From the NCBI GenBank assembly GCA_019648995.1, contig BLXT01007646.1, positions 2,298,886-2,362,885 on the forward strand: 64,000 nt of DNA, read 5' to 3'. Positions 34,190 through 45,244 of this stretch are shown here, piece by piece (positions within the stretch are counted from its first letter, which is position 1; each line of letters begins with the position of its first letter). The stretch comes from Plakobranchus ocellatus (Eukaryota > Mollusca > Gastropoda > Plakobranchidae). Both the position numbers and the translations under genes were made by a program. The notes under the pieces were generated by a model. The model saw only the letters and a list, made by a program, of their open reading frames with translations. It was not told the origin of the DNA and did not search any database.

Positions 34190-34255
34190 TCTAGCTCTAG
34201 CCCTAATTTAGATCTAGACTCAACATTTTTAGATTTAGATCTAGAGATCTAGGTA
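34190..34255. repeat. Short GATCTA hexamer tract
   Basis: Four to five TAGATCTAGA-type units in spacer DNA, of the same motif class as the tracts near position 700. Confidence 0.6.
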
Positions 34256-34599
34256 ATCCTTGCCACCTGCGATCCGTATGAAATCGATAATAGAAACCAA
34301 ATGAAGTGAGTTGAAGTTGATCTGGTCCGATTTAAAATTAAAAATAAAATGTGAAAGTGTAAAAAAAAAATGAAACACAATTTCTTGAGATCTCTCATGT
34401 TGTTATTTCTTAATCGAACCTTATCATGTCATCTAAAACCACTTCATTTTGTCAGTTTCATCAGTAAGCCTAAATATTAAACAAAACCTGCCCTAACTTT
34501 TAGAGACCGCAGATGGTAAGGATAACCGAGATCTAGATTAGAATTTATTTCATCAAAATGTATAGGCCTTCACCTAATTTATACAGGTCTTTCCTGTCA

Positions 34600-34850
34600 C
34601 CAAAGAGGAGTTGAGAAGATAATGTTTGACTTAAGTGGCTCAAGCTGCTATGTAATTTGGCCCATGGCCTCTTCATTTTGTAGCATCCTTCAGCACTGTG
34701 GTAAAAGCTACTCACAAAGTGGCTGGGGAACTGAGGAAGGCTAGTTCCACCCATTCTCTGAGTGAGATTGTATTGTGCTGTGAGGTCACAGAGCAATAAA
34801 GCACAACCTGTATATCCATGACCTCTGAAGTTCATTTACCCTCCTCCACA
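34600..34850. repeat. Diverged repeat, copy 1
   Basis: Shares ordered blocks with 36640-36870: ctgtggtaaaagct, cattctctgagt, tgaggtcac, cacaacctg and catgacctctga. It is strongly diverged and of unknown class. Confidence 0.55.
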
Positions 34851-34980
34851 CTCTCCCCATCCCAAAGAAGGAAAGATCCAGTCCCCACCTGAGGTGGAGA
34901 GCGTATGGAACTCACATAGTTTATACTGTGATGATCCCAGATACTTCTGCTGATGTTTTGGCTCTCATCAGGTGCTCATC

Positions 34981-35175
34981 ACACTTGTGAGCATCCAGGC
35001 TCCAGCTGTTGTGCCCCACTTAGCTTCAGCTGCCTTCATGTCTGAGAACATCCAAGTCCTAGCTACTGTATCCCTTGCAGGCTAGAGATATTCAAGCCTG
35101 TGAACGCCCAAGTTCCAGTTGTTGTATCTCTTATAAGTCCCACTCATGCTGTGTCCACATCTAGGAACATAAGAG
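34981..35175. repeat. Degenerate minisatellite, about 59-bp period
   Basis: The text gaacatccaagtcctagctactgt recurs in diverged form about every 57-60 bp (near 34985, 35043, 35103 and 35163). There are three to four units. Confidence 0.55.
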
Positions 35176-36372
35176 CTTGGACTGCTTTTTCCTATGCGGT
35201 CCAGTTGTGATCACTTTTGTGAACATGCAGGCTTTCACTGTGTCATCCTTTGACACCATGGCCTTGGGATGCACCGACAAGTTCACATCTGTGAACTGCT
35301 GATAATGTCTATGCCAAAACCTGTTGCTCCAACCACAGATCACCCTCGCTACCTTCAGCTCAGTGATAGCTCTGAATCTTGTGGCATCATTGCCTCTCCT
35401 TTGCATCTTTGCTCTTGACACCTGTCTTTGTGAGAGTTATGTGGACAATGTTAAGCTATGCATATTGTCCACCGATCATATCTGTTCTCCTTGCTCACTT
35501 TCCCCTCCCTTTGGATGGTCCAGTCTATTAGGGTTTATTACTTTCTCTGCATTGCCATACTTTGGGTAATTGTAAGGATGACCCGTGTCCCATTAGCTCA
35601 CCCGTTTGGCAGGTTCATTCCTTAGCTTTGCCTAAATTGGCTAGAGGGCCCAAAGGATTTCTGGACTTTCAGGCTATGCTGCCCCTACCAACCTTTCCAG
35701 CTGTAAACATACCATTACCAATCCTCTCATCACAGAAGTCCATTGTGCTTTTCAAATCCAACAAGTCATGACAACTATCCAATTCCATTCAGACCTCTGC
35801 AAAGATGGCCACCTCCTCTAGTTCCAGTGGATCTTTCTTTAAAAGATCACAAAGTGAGTGGAGTGTTACGGAGCTCTTGGTCCTAGTTTTAAAATTTTTT
35901 GGGTTGTCTTTTTTCCAACCCCTAGCATTTTAAGTAAATCATCTTCATGATCCTTGTTCGTTCATGTACTTTACTATTATTAGATATATTGTTTATTTCA
36001 TTCATATTAATTACTACAAGTTAATACAAAAAAAAGAAAAAAAAAATTTTTTTCCAATTGACAACAAATTTTCCAAAGCAGGTTTAGGGAAGGGAAAAAT
36101 AACACTAAATGGATCATAAAGAAAAAAAATGACCTGCATTATATTGCAAATGAGGGTGATACCTGTTAACCAAGCCTAATGAGATGAGAAAAACAATTTA
36201 GAAACCTTAAATTAGTATAAGAAACCGAAAGGAAAAAAACATGCTTTGAGAACAAAAATATATATATAAAAAATATATACGAAAACTCCAGTGGAAAAAC
36301 CAGATAAGTCAAATTTTTGCAAAAATTAAATTATCTCCTTAGCCACATTCTTTGTGCATAGTAGTTTTTAAT

Positions 36373-36510
36373 CAGTAGAATTATGTGTAGTGACATAATG
36401 ACACTCCACTTTCCCTTATCCAACAGGGTGGCAACGGTCAGTAGAATTATGTGTAGCGACATAATGGCACTTCTCTTTCCCTTCTAAGGGAAATAGAATC
36501 CAACAGGATG
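36373..36510. repeat. 66-bp tandem duplication
   Basis: cagtagaattatgtgtag starts at 36373 and again at 36439. Both units continue with gacataatg and ctttccctt and end at atccaacagg; the second has a small extra piece. Confidence 0.85.
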
Positions 36511-36639
36511 ACTGACTTAAGACATGGCAATAATAGTTTTAATACAGACAGGAATGCTCTAACATGCTAGACTAGGTGAAAGTCACAGCCGACAGCGTAC
36601 TTTTGCATCAAAGAAACTAGAGTGATTCTAAACATGTAT

Positions 36640-36870
36640 AGTTGGGCACACGAACTGCTGCCTCCAGTGTGCTCTTGGCCTTAGCACTGCAAGTTGCAGC
36701 CTTGACCTCTGTGGTAAAAGCTTCTATTCTTGTGCAGTGACTGTAAACAAGGCTGAAGGAAGCTTTTACTTTCCACACATTCTGAGTCAGATGCTGTAAG
36801 GTCACGGCACAACCTGAAAGCGTCATGACCTCTGACACAGGAAAAGATCATTCACCCCACTCTGCAGCTA
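36640..36870. repeat. Diverged repeat, copy 2
   Basis: Partner of 34600-34850 in the same orientation, with the same blocks: ctgtggtaaaagct, cattctgagt, taaggtcac, cacaacctg and catgacctctga. Confidence 0.55.
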
Positions 36871-37581
36871 TATTAACTAGTGTAGGTCACAAAAAATCAC
36901 AATCCACAGTGCTGCGTTGCTTCTGTTTGCTGTCTACAAAATGTGGTCTGGCAGAGTGCCACATGCAAAATAATGGGGATGTGAGAAATGTACATTTTTT
37001 ATGTAGGGTAGAGACAAACCATTAATAAAACCATGCATTTTTTGAAAGATAAAATTCAGTTCTACATAATAAAAGGCAACTGTTTTCAAGTTGGATTCGG
37101 TTGATCTTTGGGTTCCAGCGTTTGAAACCATGTAAAGAAGGGGAGAAAATCCAAATTGAAACATAAATAGCACATTAATTCTTAAATTGACAAATTAGAC
37201 AGTATGGCATTACTTCATGCTACTCAAACTGATTATTCTTTTCGATCAATTTAATCAAGAAAAATATTTAGGAAGTGTTTTTTTTTTAAATATTTATTGC
37301 AAACTCTGTGTCACAGGTTCAAACCTTGAAGTAATTAAATACCATGGACAGACCATTCAACTGAATCAAATCAAGATTGGAATATTAACCTTGGATAAAT
37401 GCGTCTGAATATAAGATAGTTATATACAATGGAATTCAGTTTGAATTTTTATACATGTATGCTGTAGTCTTTGTGCAATCTAAGAAAGTCTGTCTGATAA
37501 AATTTTAAGCACCAAAGAATTTTTTTAGGTAAAATTATTGCTAAAAAAAAAAGGAACAAGTCTGCCCTTGTGAAGGAAACA

Positions 37582-37638
37582 ATGGAAGATAGTGGCATTG
37601 AAAGCGATCAACAGAAGTCTCATAAACAGTCATTGGCA
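37582..37638 (+). CDS. FAM219: FAM219 exon 1 (residues 1-19)
   Basis: Opens MEDSGIESDQQ, donor gtaagt, phase 0. The exon DNA probably starts at 37538 after ttttttag: the frame reads on through a lysine-rich KIIAKKKRNK stretch, so this may be an internal exon whose 5' partner I cannot find. Confidence 0.7.
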
Positions 37639-40600
37639 GTAAGTGCAACACCTTAAATGATGAGTTGTGAATAAATTTTGGGTGATACTCCCATAACAGA
37701 AGCAGTTTATTTAGAAACCTCACCTATTCAGCTTAGTTTTATAGAGACCTCAGACTTTTGATCAATGCATCTGACTTAAATTAAATATATCTTATTGTCT
37801 GTAGTATGACCAGCAATAGTATAGATTACAGCTTTAAAGGTCTTTAACTGTTTAAATTATGTGTTATATATATGTGATGTCAAAATATCACAAAGTACAT
37901 CTTGCATTCTATCCAAAATGTTGCATTTATCAGAAATTTCACTTTTATAATTTTCATATTAAAGCTTTCCTTTTTTTTTATTCTTGTTAGATTTTCAGTT
38001 ATGAATGCAAAGATTTGACTTAAAAATTTTCGTGGGTATTTAAAAATTTTAATTTTTAAAAGGTAGATAGTCATTTCATGCTTGACTTTGTGCTAAATAT
38101 CCTCTATTCTCGAAAACTTCAGTTGTTCCTAATATTTTAATTCTTTCTCTCCAGAATGGCCATCAAAATGAATCCTCCAAGTCAACACCGTATTCTGCTT
38201 TGAAAAAAACTTCTGAACTACAGAAAAAAATAGGTAAACAACAAAAGAAATGTTGTTTTGGGTTTTTTTTATACTATGTTAATGTTACTGTTGTTTTTTT
38301 CCGTTTCTAAAATTTATTTTCAATATTTCAGACATGCCAATTCCCATTCAGTGATTCATTGCAAACATCTTGGGACTACATTCTTCATTATCATTCCCAT
38401 GAAAAATGCTCAATAATTGCACATTTGACTTTGGCGTGACTGACATGAGACTTTAAGTGAAAATAGGGAAATAATCTCAATTTATAACTCAATAAAGCAG
38501 GGTTATTTTAAATTTTGAGCCATCCTTTGCTTTTCAAAAGTCTATTGAAAGGAGGAAATTTATGAAGAGGTGCTTCTGTTAATTTCATGCATACTTTAAG
38601 GAGTTGGATCATTGGAGTACTGTACTTATCTAAATCCAGATCATTCTTAACACTTCACACAATACATTTACTTCCTTCACGGTGCCTATTGTAGTTTTTA
38701 GTATTATATTGGCAATTTGCTATTGAGAAATGGAATGATGTTTTCACTGTTCAGGGCAGAAGCCAACAGGGAAGTCACTGCGTACAATAACAATGTTATG
38801 TATCTCTTCAGTTATCAAGACTGTCAAGAGTTGTCTATCTGGCTCAGCATGCTTGATTGTCATGGTTCATATTTTGAACCCTAGTTCATGCTCCTTTGCC
38901 ACATCTGTTTTAGCTGATCAATTTTTCACTTCAGTTGGCCTGTCCAGTAACATTTGATGCTGGCTTTTGAATGGGAGGTTTTGCCTTCCCATTTGCTTTT
39001 ATTTATCTCTTGCACAGCGTAGAATTTTGCTTGCTACTTGGTACTTTAGTTGGGAACGCCGGTACCCGCGACGGGACCATTAATCTTGTCAAACTGACAC
39101 CCGACCCAGGGTCATTTACGGTCATTGGGCGGCGCTCGTGCCCTGTCTAATACCTGCACAGAATTGCACCGGGTAGTGATAAAACCGTGGGATTCTCCCG
39201 AAATCAAATCATTATAGCTCAAACATTTTCTCACGCTGGATTACTTTTGTTGTTTGCTCTAAATATTTAAAGCCTTATTTGAATTTGTGTTCAACTCCGG
39301 TGTTTCTATCTTATTATTAAGTGAGTTTTTTAAGTGTCTAAACTTAGCTTTTAAATTCTACCTAAAAAAAATTAAAGATTATTAATGAAGCTTTCTTCAT
39401 CATCCATAAACAAAANNNNNNNNNNNNNNNNNNNNNNNNNNNNNNNNNNNNNNNNNNNNNNNNNNNNNNNNNNNNNNNNNNNNNNNNNNNNNNNNNNNNN
39501 NNNNNNNNNNNNNNNNNNNNNNNNNNNNNNNNNNNNNNNNNNNNNNNNNNNNNNNNNNNNNNNNNNNNNNNNNNNNNNNNNNNNNNNNNNNNNNNNNNNN
39601 NNNNNNNNNNNNNNNNNNNNNNNNNNNNNNNNNNNNNNNNNNNNNNNNNNNNNNNNNNNNNNNNNNNNNNNNNNNNNNNNNNNNNNNNNNNNNNNNNNNN
39701 NNNNNNNNNNNNNNNNNNNNNNNNNNNNNNNNNNNNNNNNNNNNNNNNNNNNNNNNNNNNNNNNNNNNNNNNNNNNNNNNNNNNNNNNNNNNNNNNNNNN
39801 NNNNNNNNNNNNNNNNNNNNNNNNNNNNNNNNNNNNNNNNNNNNNNNNNNNNNNNNNNNNNNNNNNNNNNNNNNNNNNNNNNNNNNNNNNNNNNNNNNNN
39901 NNNNNNNNNNNNNNNNNNNNNNNNNNNNNNNNNNNNNNNNNNNNNNNNNNNNNNNNNNNNNNNNNNNNNNNNNNNNNNNNNNNNNNNNNNNNNNNNNNNN
40001 NNNNNNNNNNNNNNNNNNNNNNNNNNNNNNNNNNNNNNNNNNNNNNNNNNNNNNNNNNNNNNNNNNNNNNNNNNNNNNNNNNNNNNNNNNNNNNNNNNNN
40101 NNNNNNNNNNNNNNNNNNNNNNNNNNNNNNNNNNNNNNNNNNNNNNNNNNNNNNNNNNNNNNNNNNNNNNNNNNNNNNNNNNNNNNNGTTTGTGGTTATT
40201 GTCTTCTGTGTCACCTTCCTCATCACTTATGTTGTCTTCCTTGTTCATCTTCCTCCTCAGTATCACAAATGAGTATATTACTGCACTGTTACTGCTGGAG
40301 CATTGTATAAAAATAGAAGAACATGTTTTGCTGTCTTATTTTTCCGTTGAGGCCAAAGAACCAATTTGCTGAAAATCTAGATAGCCATCAAGCTTTTTAT
40401 GTTTTCTGTAGATAAAAAGCAAGTTTTAAATAATTTGAAGTGATCCAAAATCTCTTGGTCTAACATATTTTTGCGTGATAATGAGATCTTCTTTCTCACC
40501 CACACAGTGAGATTGTAACACTCTCTTTTGACTTATTGCCTCCTCCACGCTTTCCGCCTTTTTGTAGGACCTTTCTGCTTTAAAAAGAAAAACATAAGGC

Positions 40601-43600
40601 CACTTCATCCATATTGAATATGTCTGTCATCATTGCCTGCAACCAGCCAAGCCAGTTGTGGTGAGAGGCACAAAGAAAATACTACTCAGATCTGTAGTTG
40701 CTTCGGTTAAAAAAAATGAAAGTTTTGCCATCAGCTCTCTAGGAGTTATTGGCGCAGAATGGTTGGCTTGAAGAGGTTGTTGACATTGTTGGTTGGTAAA
40801 TAGGAGTATTGAAATAGAAGAAAATACAAGTAAGTTGAAGAAAAGTGGTTTTCAGTACAGCTTGTTGCCTTGAAGAGGTGGTTGTGAGAACAGATTTAAC
40901 TGCTTTTTTTCATGGAAATGAATGAGTTTTAAAATCTATATGAAATGAAGAGCATGAAATGTATGAATTTGAGACTTAGGGTTTTAGCGGATAAAAATGT
41001 CTTATTACATAAGCCTAAATTAATATTTTCCTTGAATGTTTTATAAGATGAAGAATGCTATGTCTTCAGGCTTGACTTGTGTGTGTGTGTGTTAACTATG
41101 CTCTAAAGTGTCCTGGAACTTTAAAAAGAAAAAAAAAACTGTAAAAACTTGTGCTTCAATAATAGCAAAGCAAAGCTAGCATTGGTACTAACATGGTCAT
41201 CTGTGATAATTACAATTCTCTAAATTATAATAGAGCAAAATTGTGTTTCTTAATTCCAGTCTGGCAAATCATCTAGCCATGTTTACTTACTAATACTTTA
41301 GTCTATGTACATTTTTAGTTATAGCACCATACTTGTATGTGTGATTTTTGCAAAAGCCTTTATTTTTTGCAATTATAGCGTTATACTTTACACAATATAT
41401 TATATTTACCACATACACCCTTGATTTTTCAGTTGGTTCTATTGCAAATCAGTCTTTCAGATTGTGAGTTATTAAGGCAGGCATTACAACCATACTTTGT
41501 ATTTTCTATTTTTTTTTTTTTGTTTGCCTCAATCATTTGTTGTTTTCATACACCTTCATTTTGATGCATTTTTTCAAATGTGATGCAGTGCGAATGGATG
41601 GTATATCAAGACTGATCAATGTATGTTGCTGTATGGTACTATGATTTCAACTTAATTTCCTGAAACTAACATTGCTGTGTGTCTGATTGCCTAATGTTTT
41701 CATTGATTTTACTACAAACAAAGAATTATAAACCTTTACATCATCCACTATAACAAAATTGAGGAATGAAAATTAAGATTCTACATCAATTGCTAAACTG
41801 CCCAAGTCTAGGGCAAAGGATATCCTTGTGGTGGTAGCGATTTTGATGCTAAATATGTTTGGGCATACATAGATTTTATGAAATAACGAGAACCCATAGT
41901 CTTGAGGAGATGAATTAGAACAGCTTCATTTCATAAGTATAAGTGCAGATATGACCTTGCCATTGGAGGTAAACTTTATCCCCACTAGAGAATCCACAAG
42001 ACTACTTGGTGTTTACCTGAAAAAAAAAAAATCACTGAAAACCAGATTGATACAGTAGCATTAAGAAGGACACAATGTCAGCGTCTGCACAGTGCTTTGA
42101 AACATGAGAACACCATCTTCTTGTTAGGACATTGAAGTAAAAGTTGAGACCAATTAGGAGAAAAGAGTCTCAAAGAAAGCAACGTCATGTTGACTCTCTA
42201 AAGTTCAATCAGGTCATTTCAAAAATGAAGACAAAAGTTGTCAATTAGTTTCCAGCTTTTAAAATTCTGGTTAGAGGAGTAAAGCTGATGTCAACAAATG
42301 TTGGAAGATTACAAAAAAAATCTTTCACCGTGGCCTGCAATGAAACACTTGAACCAAAGAAACCAAAGCAACACAAAGATTAGATAACTGAAGCAGTAAG
42401 AAAATTTGATTTTAATAACAACAAAAGCTGCACAAGATCAGTAAAAACAAAGGCTCATGAAGAATGTACACAAATAAGAAAAAAGAGGAAGCTAAATAAA
42501 ACGTACAAATGACAGAGCAAAGGGGCAGTGTTTGGGTGTAAATAGCACTTGTCGAGGCCAACGCTATTAGTGCCGTATCATGTCTTTTTCAAGTCTCACG
42601 ATCCTTAGATTATTGCCAACTTTGTAAAAGACCAGTAAAGAGTACAAATGAAAAAGTATGTATACATTGTCTTTGTGTTTTTTCTCTAACTTTTTTGAGT
42701 ATACACAAGATTGTTCAAATCTATGTCCATTGAGTTAGAAAATGTTTGATGATAATGACGTGAATCAGTTCATTTAACAAAAATATATGCTATAATTGTT
42801 AAGTGTGTATGTGTGCACCTTTTCCTTACAGGTTTGCTGTTCTTTGATACCTTTAATATTAGTAGAAAATTTTTTGCAGAGAGCAATGTACCATGGGTAT
42901 ATTTTTTACACTTTTATCACTTTTTTAACCTTCTAGTCAAAGACCAGACTATACATGACAAGAATCTGATTGATTTGTAGTCCTATTAAATCTAGAAAGT
43001 ATGATTCACACCCCAGGCAGGCACATTAAAAAACCTTAGTTAAATGGCTGTAAGTTTTCGTTTCTTAGATTCAGATCTAGCAGGACTCCAGTCCAAGACT
43101 TAAAATTTCCCTTTAGGTAAAAGCAGAGAACTTTTTTTCCCATTTGGAATGAATACTTTAGCTATTCTGACTTTTCCAATCAGGAAAGAAAAATCGGAAC
43201 AAATTTCTATGCCATCTTTTTTTATATCACTTACTATCATTATATGGGCTTTAAGCCAATCTTACATATAAAATTGTGGACGTTTGGTGCATTTAAGCTA
43301 TTGCAAAGAAGTTATGTGCTGCAGCAAATGCCAAAGTATACAAGTATGTATTAAGAACCAAGTACTTTTGGAAAGAGTTGTGGATTTGTAAGTAGTTGTT
43401 CTAGATATTTAAAAAAAAAAGGAAATCTTTTCTCATTGGGGAGAAATTAAGCCAAATGAAATGATGAGTGTAAAATGGATTTTGATATTTTATAATGAGG
43501 ATTTTTTTTTCCACAGAGCGCCAGCGTGATAAAGCTAGAAAATCAAATACATCATCAGGGGATCACCAAGCAAAAAAAAATTTTGTGTCAAGGTCAAGGT

Positions 43601-44959
43601 AATGCTGTTTCAATTTTAATGGACTGAAATGAATATAAAAACCAATCTCAGAGACATATGAATTTGGTTTTATGATGAAAATTAAAAGTAGATATTTATG
43701 GATTCAGCACATCATGTGGCCTTCTCTTTGATAATGATGTAAGAAGTTCAAGAGAAGACTCCCGAGTTTAAATTTCTCTATTTACTGAGGGGGCCTAATA
43801 GAGGCAGACATTTTTTTTTTTTTGGATCCGTATTCTCTTGAACTTTTATTACCAAGGGTCTATTGATAAGGCTGTATTTTTTTTTAAGGGTGATACCATC
43901 TCAAGTTCGCTTTTGTTTTTGAAAATTTTTTTTTCTATTTTACTTTGAAATCCGATCATTTTATTATTTTTTTTAACTTGAAGTGATCTAGAGCCATTTT
44001 AACATACATCTTATGCTTGTTTTGTACTCTTTAAAATGTGTATCATGTTCTTATAGGTATACAATCCATTTTATAGAAAAAAAAAATTAATTGAATGTAT
44101 GTAATAATTGTGTATGTTATTTCTTTGAAAAAAATCAACTTCTTCTAAGAATGTATTTTTTGTGAACTTGAGATAGGATATACATAATTATATATTATTT
44201 ATATTCATGTACAGGCTGACAGTCCCAGTGCACACAAGTAGAGTCACAAAGAAAGACAAAGACTTAAGTATTTCAGCAGCTGATCAACAACCTCTGGTTA
44301 CAATTGTTTCGGATGACAGGTATTTTGTTTATATTTATTAGAGCTAAAAAAAAAAATAACAGCATTTGTATTTTGTATTTTTTTTTATGCGTGTCTCTTT
44401 GGAATTTGCTTTGAAATTGTTTTTGAAATGTATGACAACTTCTAAGGAAACCAGCTTGCATTTATAAGAAATAAGTTGTACAGATTTATAGGTATTTGTA
44501 CAACTACACAAGCCTGCCCTCTTCAAGTTGACCATCTATATTCCGACCATTTCTCCTCCATTCTCTTCCAGTTTCCCCCTCTTTTGATAGTCCATAAGAT
44601 CATTAGATATCCAATGCGATGGAGACAACATATTTATTACCTCAATGAAAATAATCTCTTCAAGCCGACCATTTCTGGCTAATATCTGCCAGGAAAACGA
44701 CTTGTTTGATCTTCAATGCTTTGAACACTTTTTTTTTAGCCTTTTCTGTATGATTTTTCTTTCCCTCAGTGAAGAGGATGAGTTTGATGTGCCAAGACTC
44801 CCGAAAGCAGCTCATAAAGACATAGCTGAGCAGCTCATCAAAGATGGCTACAATCTTGACCTTGAGCCTGATGATGAAGACCTGGATTTAATACCGCCAC
44901 GGCCTTTAAATGAAAGGTGCTCCTGTTGCAGCTTGCCAAGTAGATGTTATGTTCAGTGA
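37582..44959 (+). CDS. FAM219: FAM219A/B homologue, five coding exons
   Basis: Exons: 37582-37638, 38155-38233, 43517-43598, 44215-44319, 44770-44959. They total 513 nt (170 residues plus TGA); all GT-AG introns and phases agree. Residues 35-55 read ALKKTSELQKKIERQRDKAR, like human FAM219A PLQVKLEKQRELARK. Residues 73-77 RLTVP match RLVVP. The C-terminal block QLIKDGYNLDLEPDDEDLDL then IPPR matches QLLKDGYRLDEIPDDEDLDL then IPPK, followed by a Cys-rich end (CSCC; human CMCC). Human FAM219A is 185 residues, so the length fits. The family's biochemical function is unknown to me. The start is the first in-frame Met of exon 1 in good context (aacaATGG); the frame stays open upstream to a possible acceptor at 37537, so a longer N-terminus is possible. 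Confidence 0.9.
38155..38233 (+). CDS. FAM219: FAM219 exon 2 (residues 20-46)
   Basis: Acceptor tctctccag, donor gtaaac, 79 nt, ending in phase 1. It encodes a Ser-rich stretch and the start of the conserved charged helix SALKKTSELQKKI. Confidence 0.88.
38332..38497 (+). other. Possible alternative terminal exon of FAM219
   Basis: A strong polypyrimidine tract and acceptor (tatttcag) precedes 38332. Joined to exon 2 in phase it adds DMPIPIQ and a stop at 38352-38354. AATAAA follows at 38492-38497. The product would be a short protein lacking the conserved C-terminus. Based on splice and poly(A) signals only. Confidence 0.3.
39045..39185. other. CpG-rich block in FAM219 intron 2
   Basis: About 140 bp rich in CG and GC motifs (ggtacccgcgacggg, gggcggcgctcg) stands out in AT-rich DNA just before the assembly gap. 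No coding or RNA-gene match was recognised. Confidence 0.4.
39416..40187. other. Assembly gap (772 N)
   Basis: Run of N within FAM219 intron 2. Open frames spanning it are artefacts. Confidence 1.
40190..40660 (-). mobile_element. Tigger/pogo-type transposase relic
   Basis: The minus strand reads FNMDEVALCF near 40601-40618, then GGKRGGGNKSKESVTISLCG, then in a shifted frame GEKEDLI and KYVRPRDFGS. This follows the Tc1/mariner pogo-clade DDE order (NMDETgLf, GgKkSKeRlTvllc, GseKlpplvIgK, PRcFk). An acidic stretch at 40190-40266 (minus, NISDEEGDTEDN) could be its C-terminal tail next to the gap. Stops and shifts show it is inactive. Confidence 0.65.
41790..42520 (+). mobile_element. LINE endonuclease/linker relic
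   Basis: Across frames the + strand gives SDFDAKY (GDFNAKVG motif), IGGKLYPH..RIHKTTW and ENQID (family: IGGTLFPHRxIHKxTWxSPDGxTxNQID), then linker-like lysine-rich text to about 42520. It is heavily decayed and lies in FAM219 intron 2. Confidence 0.55.
43517..43598 (+). CDS. FAM219: FAM219 exon 3 (residues 46-73)
   Basis: Acceptor ttccacag, donor gtaatg, 82 nt. It encodes ERQRDKARKSN and a basic AKKNFVSRS stretch, matching EKQRELARKGS and PKKNNVMAR of FAM219A. The preceding 5.3 kb intron includes the assembly gap. Confidence 0.92.
44215..44319 (+). CDS. FAM219: FAM219 exon 4 (residues 73-108)
   Basis: Acceptor catgtacag, donor gtattt, 105 nt. It encodes RLTVPVHTSR and a QQPLVTIVSDDS end, matching RLVVPNKG and EKPLVALDTDSDDD. 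Confidence 0.92.
44770..44959 (+). CDS. FAM219: FAM219 exon 5 (residues 108-170, conserved end)
   Basis: Acceptor ttccctcag, 190 nt to TGA. It carries the family signature: QLIKDGYNLD then PDDEDLDLIPP (residues 141-151) and Cys158, Cys160 and Cys161 near the end, plus a final Gln as in vertebrate members. Confidence 0.95.
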
Positions 44960-45024
44960 TGATCTATTGAATCCCCTAAAATTATTTTGTGGTTTCCAAA
45001 TAATTTACGCATCCTGGCATAATA

Positions 45025-45165
45025 AGTCAGTAATTTGTAAAGGTCAGGTGTTGGACTTGTGATTAGAAAGTTATGGGTTCTAACCTTGGCTGCACCTATG
45101 TAATTTTTTTCCTTGGCAAAGGAAATTCACACTTTGTCCTCTTCTGGGTACCTGTCATGAAAAGT
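45025..45165 (+). mobile_element. tRNA-derived SINE
   Basis: ggtcaggtgttgga is A-box-like and GGTTCTAACC (45077-45086) is a near B box (GGTTCGAAYCC), with tRNA-like spacing of about 30 nt. A conserved-looking body follows (ccttggcaaaggaaattcac, then gggtacctgtca), resembling metazoan V/core-type tRNA SINEs. It is about 65 nt after the FAM219 stop, perhaps in its 3'UTR. Confidence 0.65.
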
Positions 45166-45172
45166 GTTATCG

Positions 45173-45244
45173 ATGGCAGATGTATCAAACCTCAGAAGTG
45201 CCTTCTTTCCAAAAAAGTGACTTGAGGTTTGATACGCCTGCCAT
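45173..45244 (+). ncRNA. Candidate miRNA-like hairpin
   Basis: ATGGCAG, two nt, GTATCAAACCTCA pairs with TGAGGTTTGATAC, two nt, CTGCCAT: 20 Watson-Crick pairs around one 2-nt mismatch/wobble site, with a loop of about 28 nt; total 72 nt. The pairing does not continue outside. The size and shape fit a pre-miRNA, but a small inverted-repeat element attached to the SINE is equally possible. Confidence 0.4.

Larger units (their letters stand above)
33061..37536. other. Spacer between LINE relic and FAM219 gene
   Basis: No gene recognised. It holds GATCTA tracts (34190-34255), a somewhat GC-richer block 34600-35800 with degenerate repeats, a 66-bp tandem duplication (36373-36510) and a pair of related segments at 34600-34850 and 36640-36870. 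Confidence 0.5.

Noticed and set aside
37317-37408. Acceptor-like cacag with an open frame and an accATGG
   Set aside because: No donor of the phase needed to join the FAM219 exon, and the accATGG frame stops after a few codons.
39372-40272. Open frames of nearly 300 codons
   Set aside because: They are open only because of the N gap.
41589-41620. Exon-like 32-nt segment (gatgcag before, gtatgt after) in FAM219 intron 2
   Set aside because: Including it would shift the frame of exon 3 and destroy the conserved FAM219 reading.
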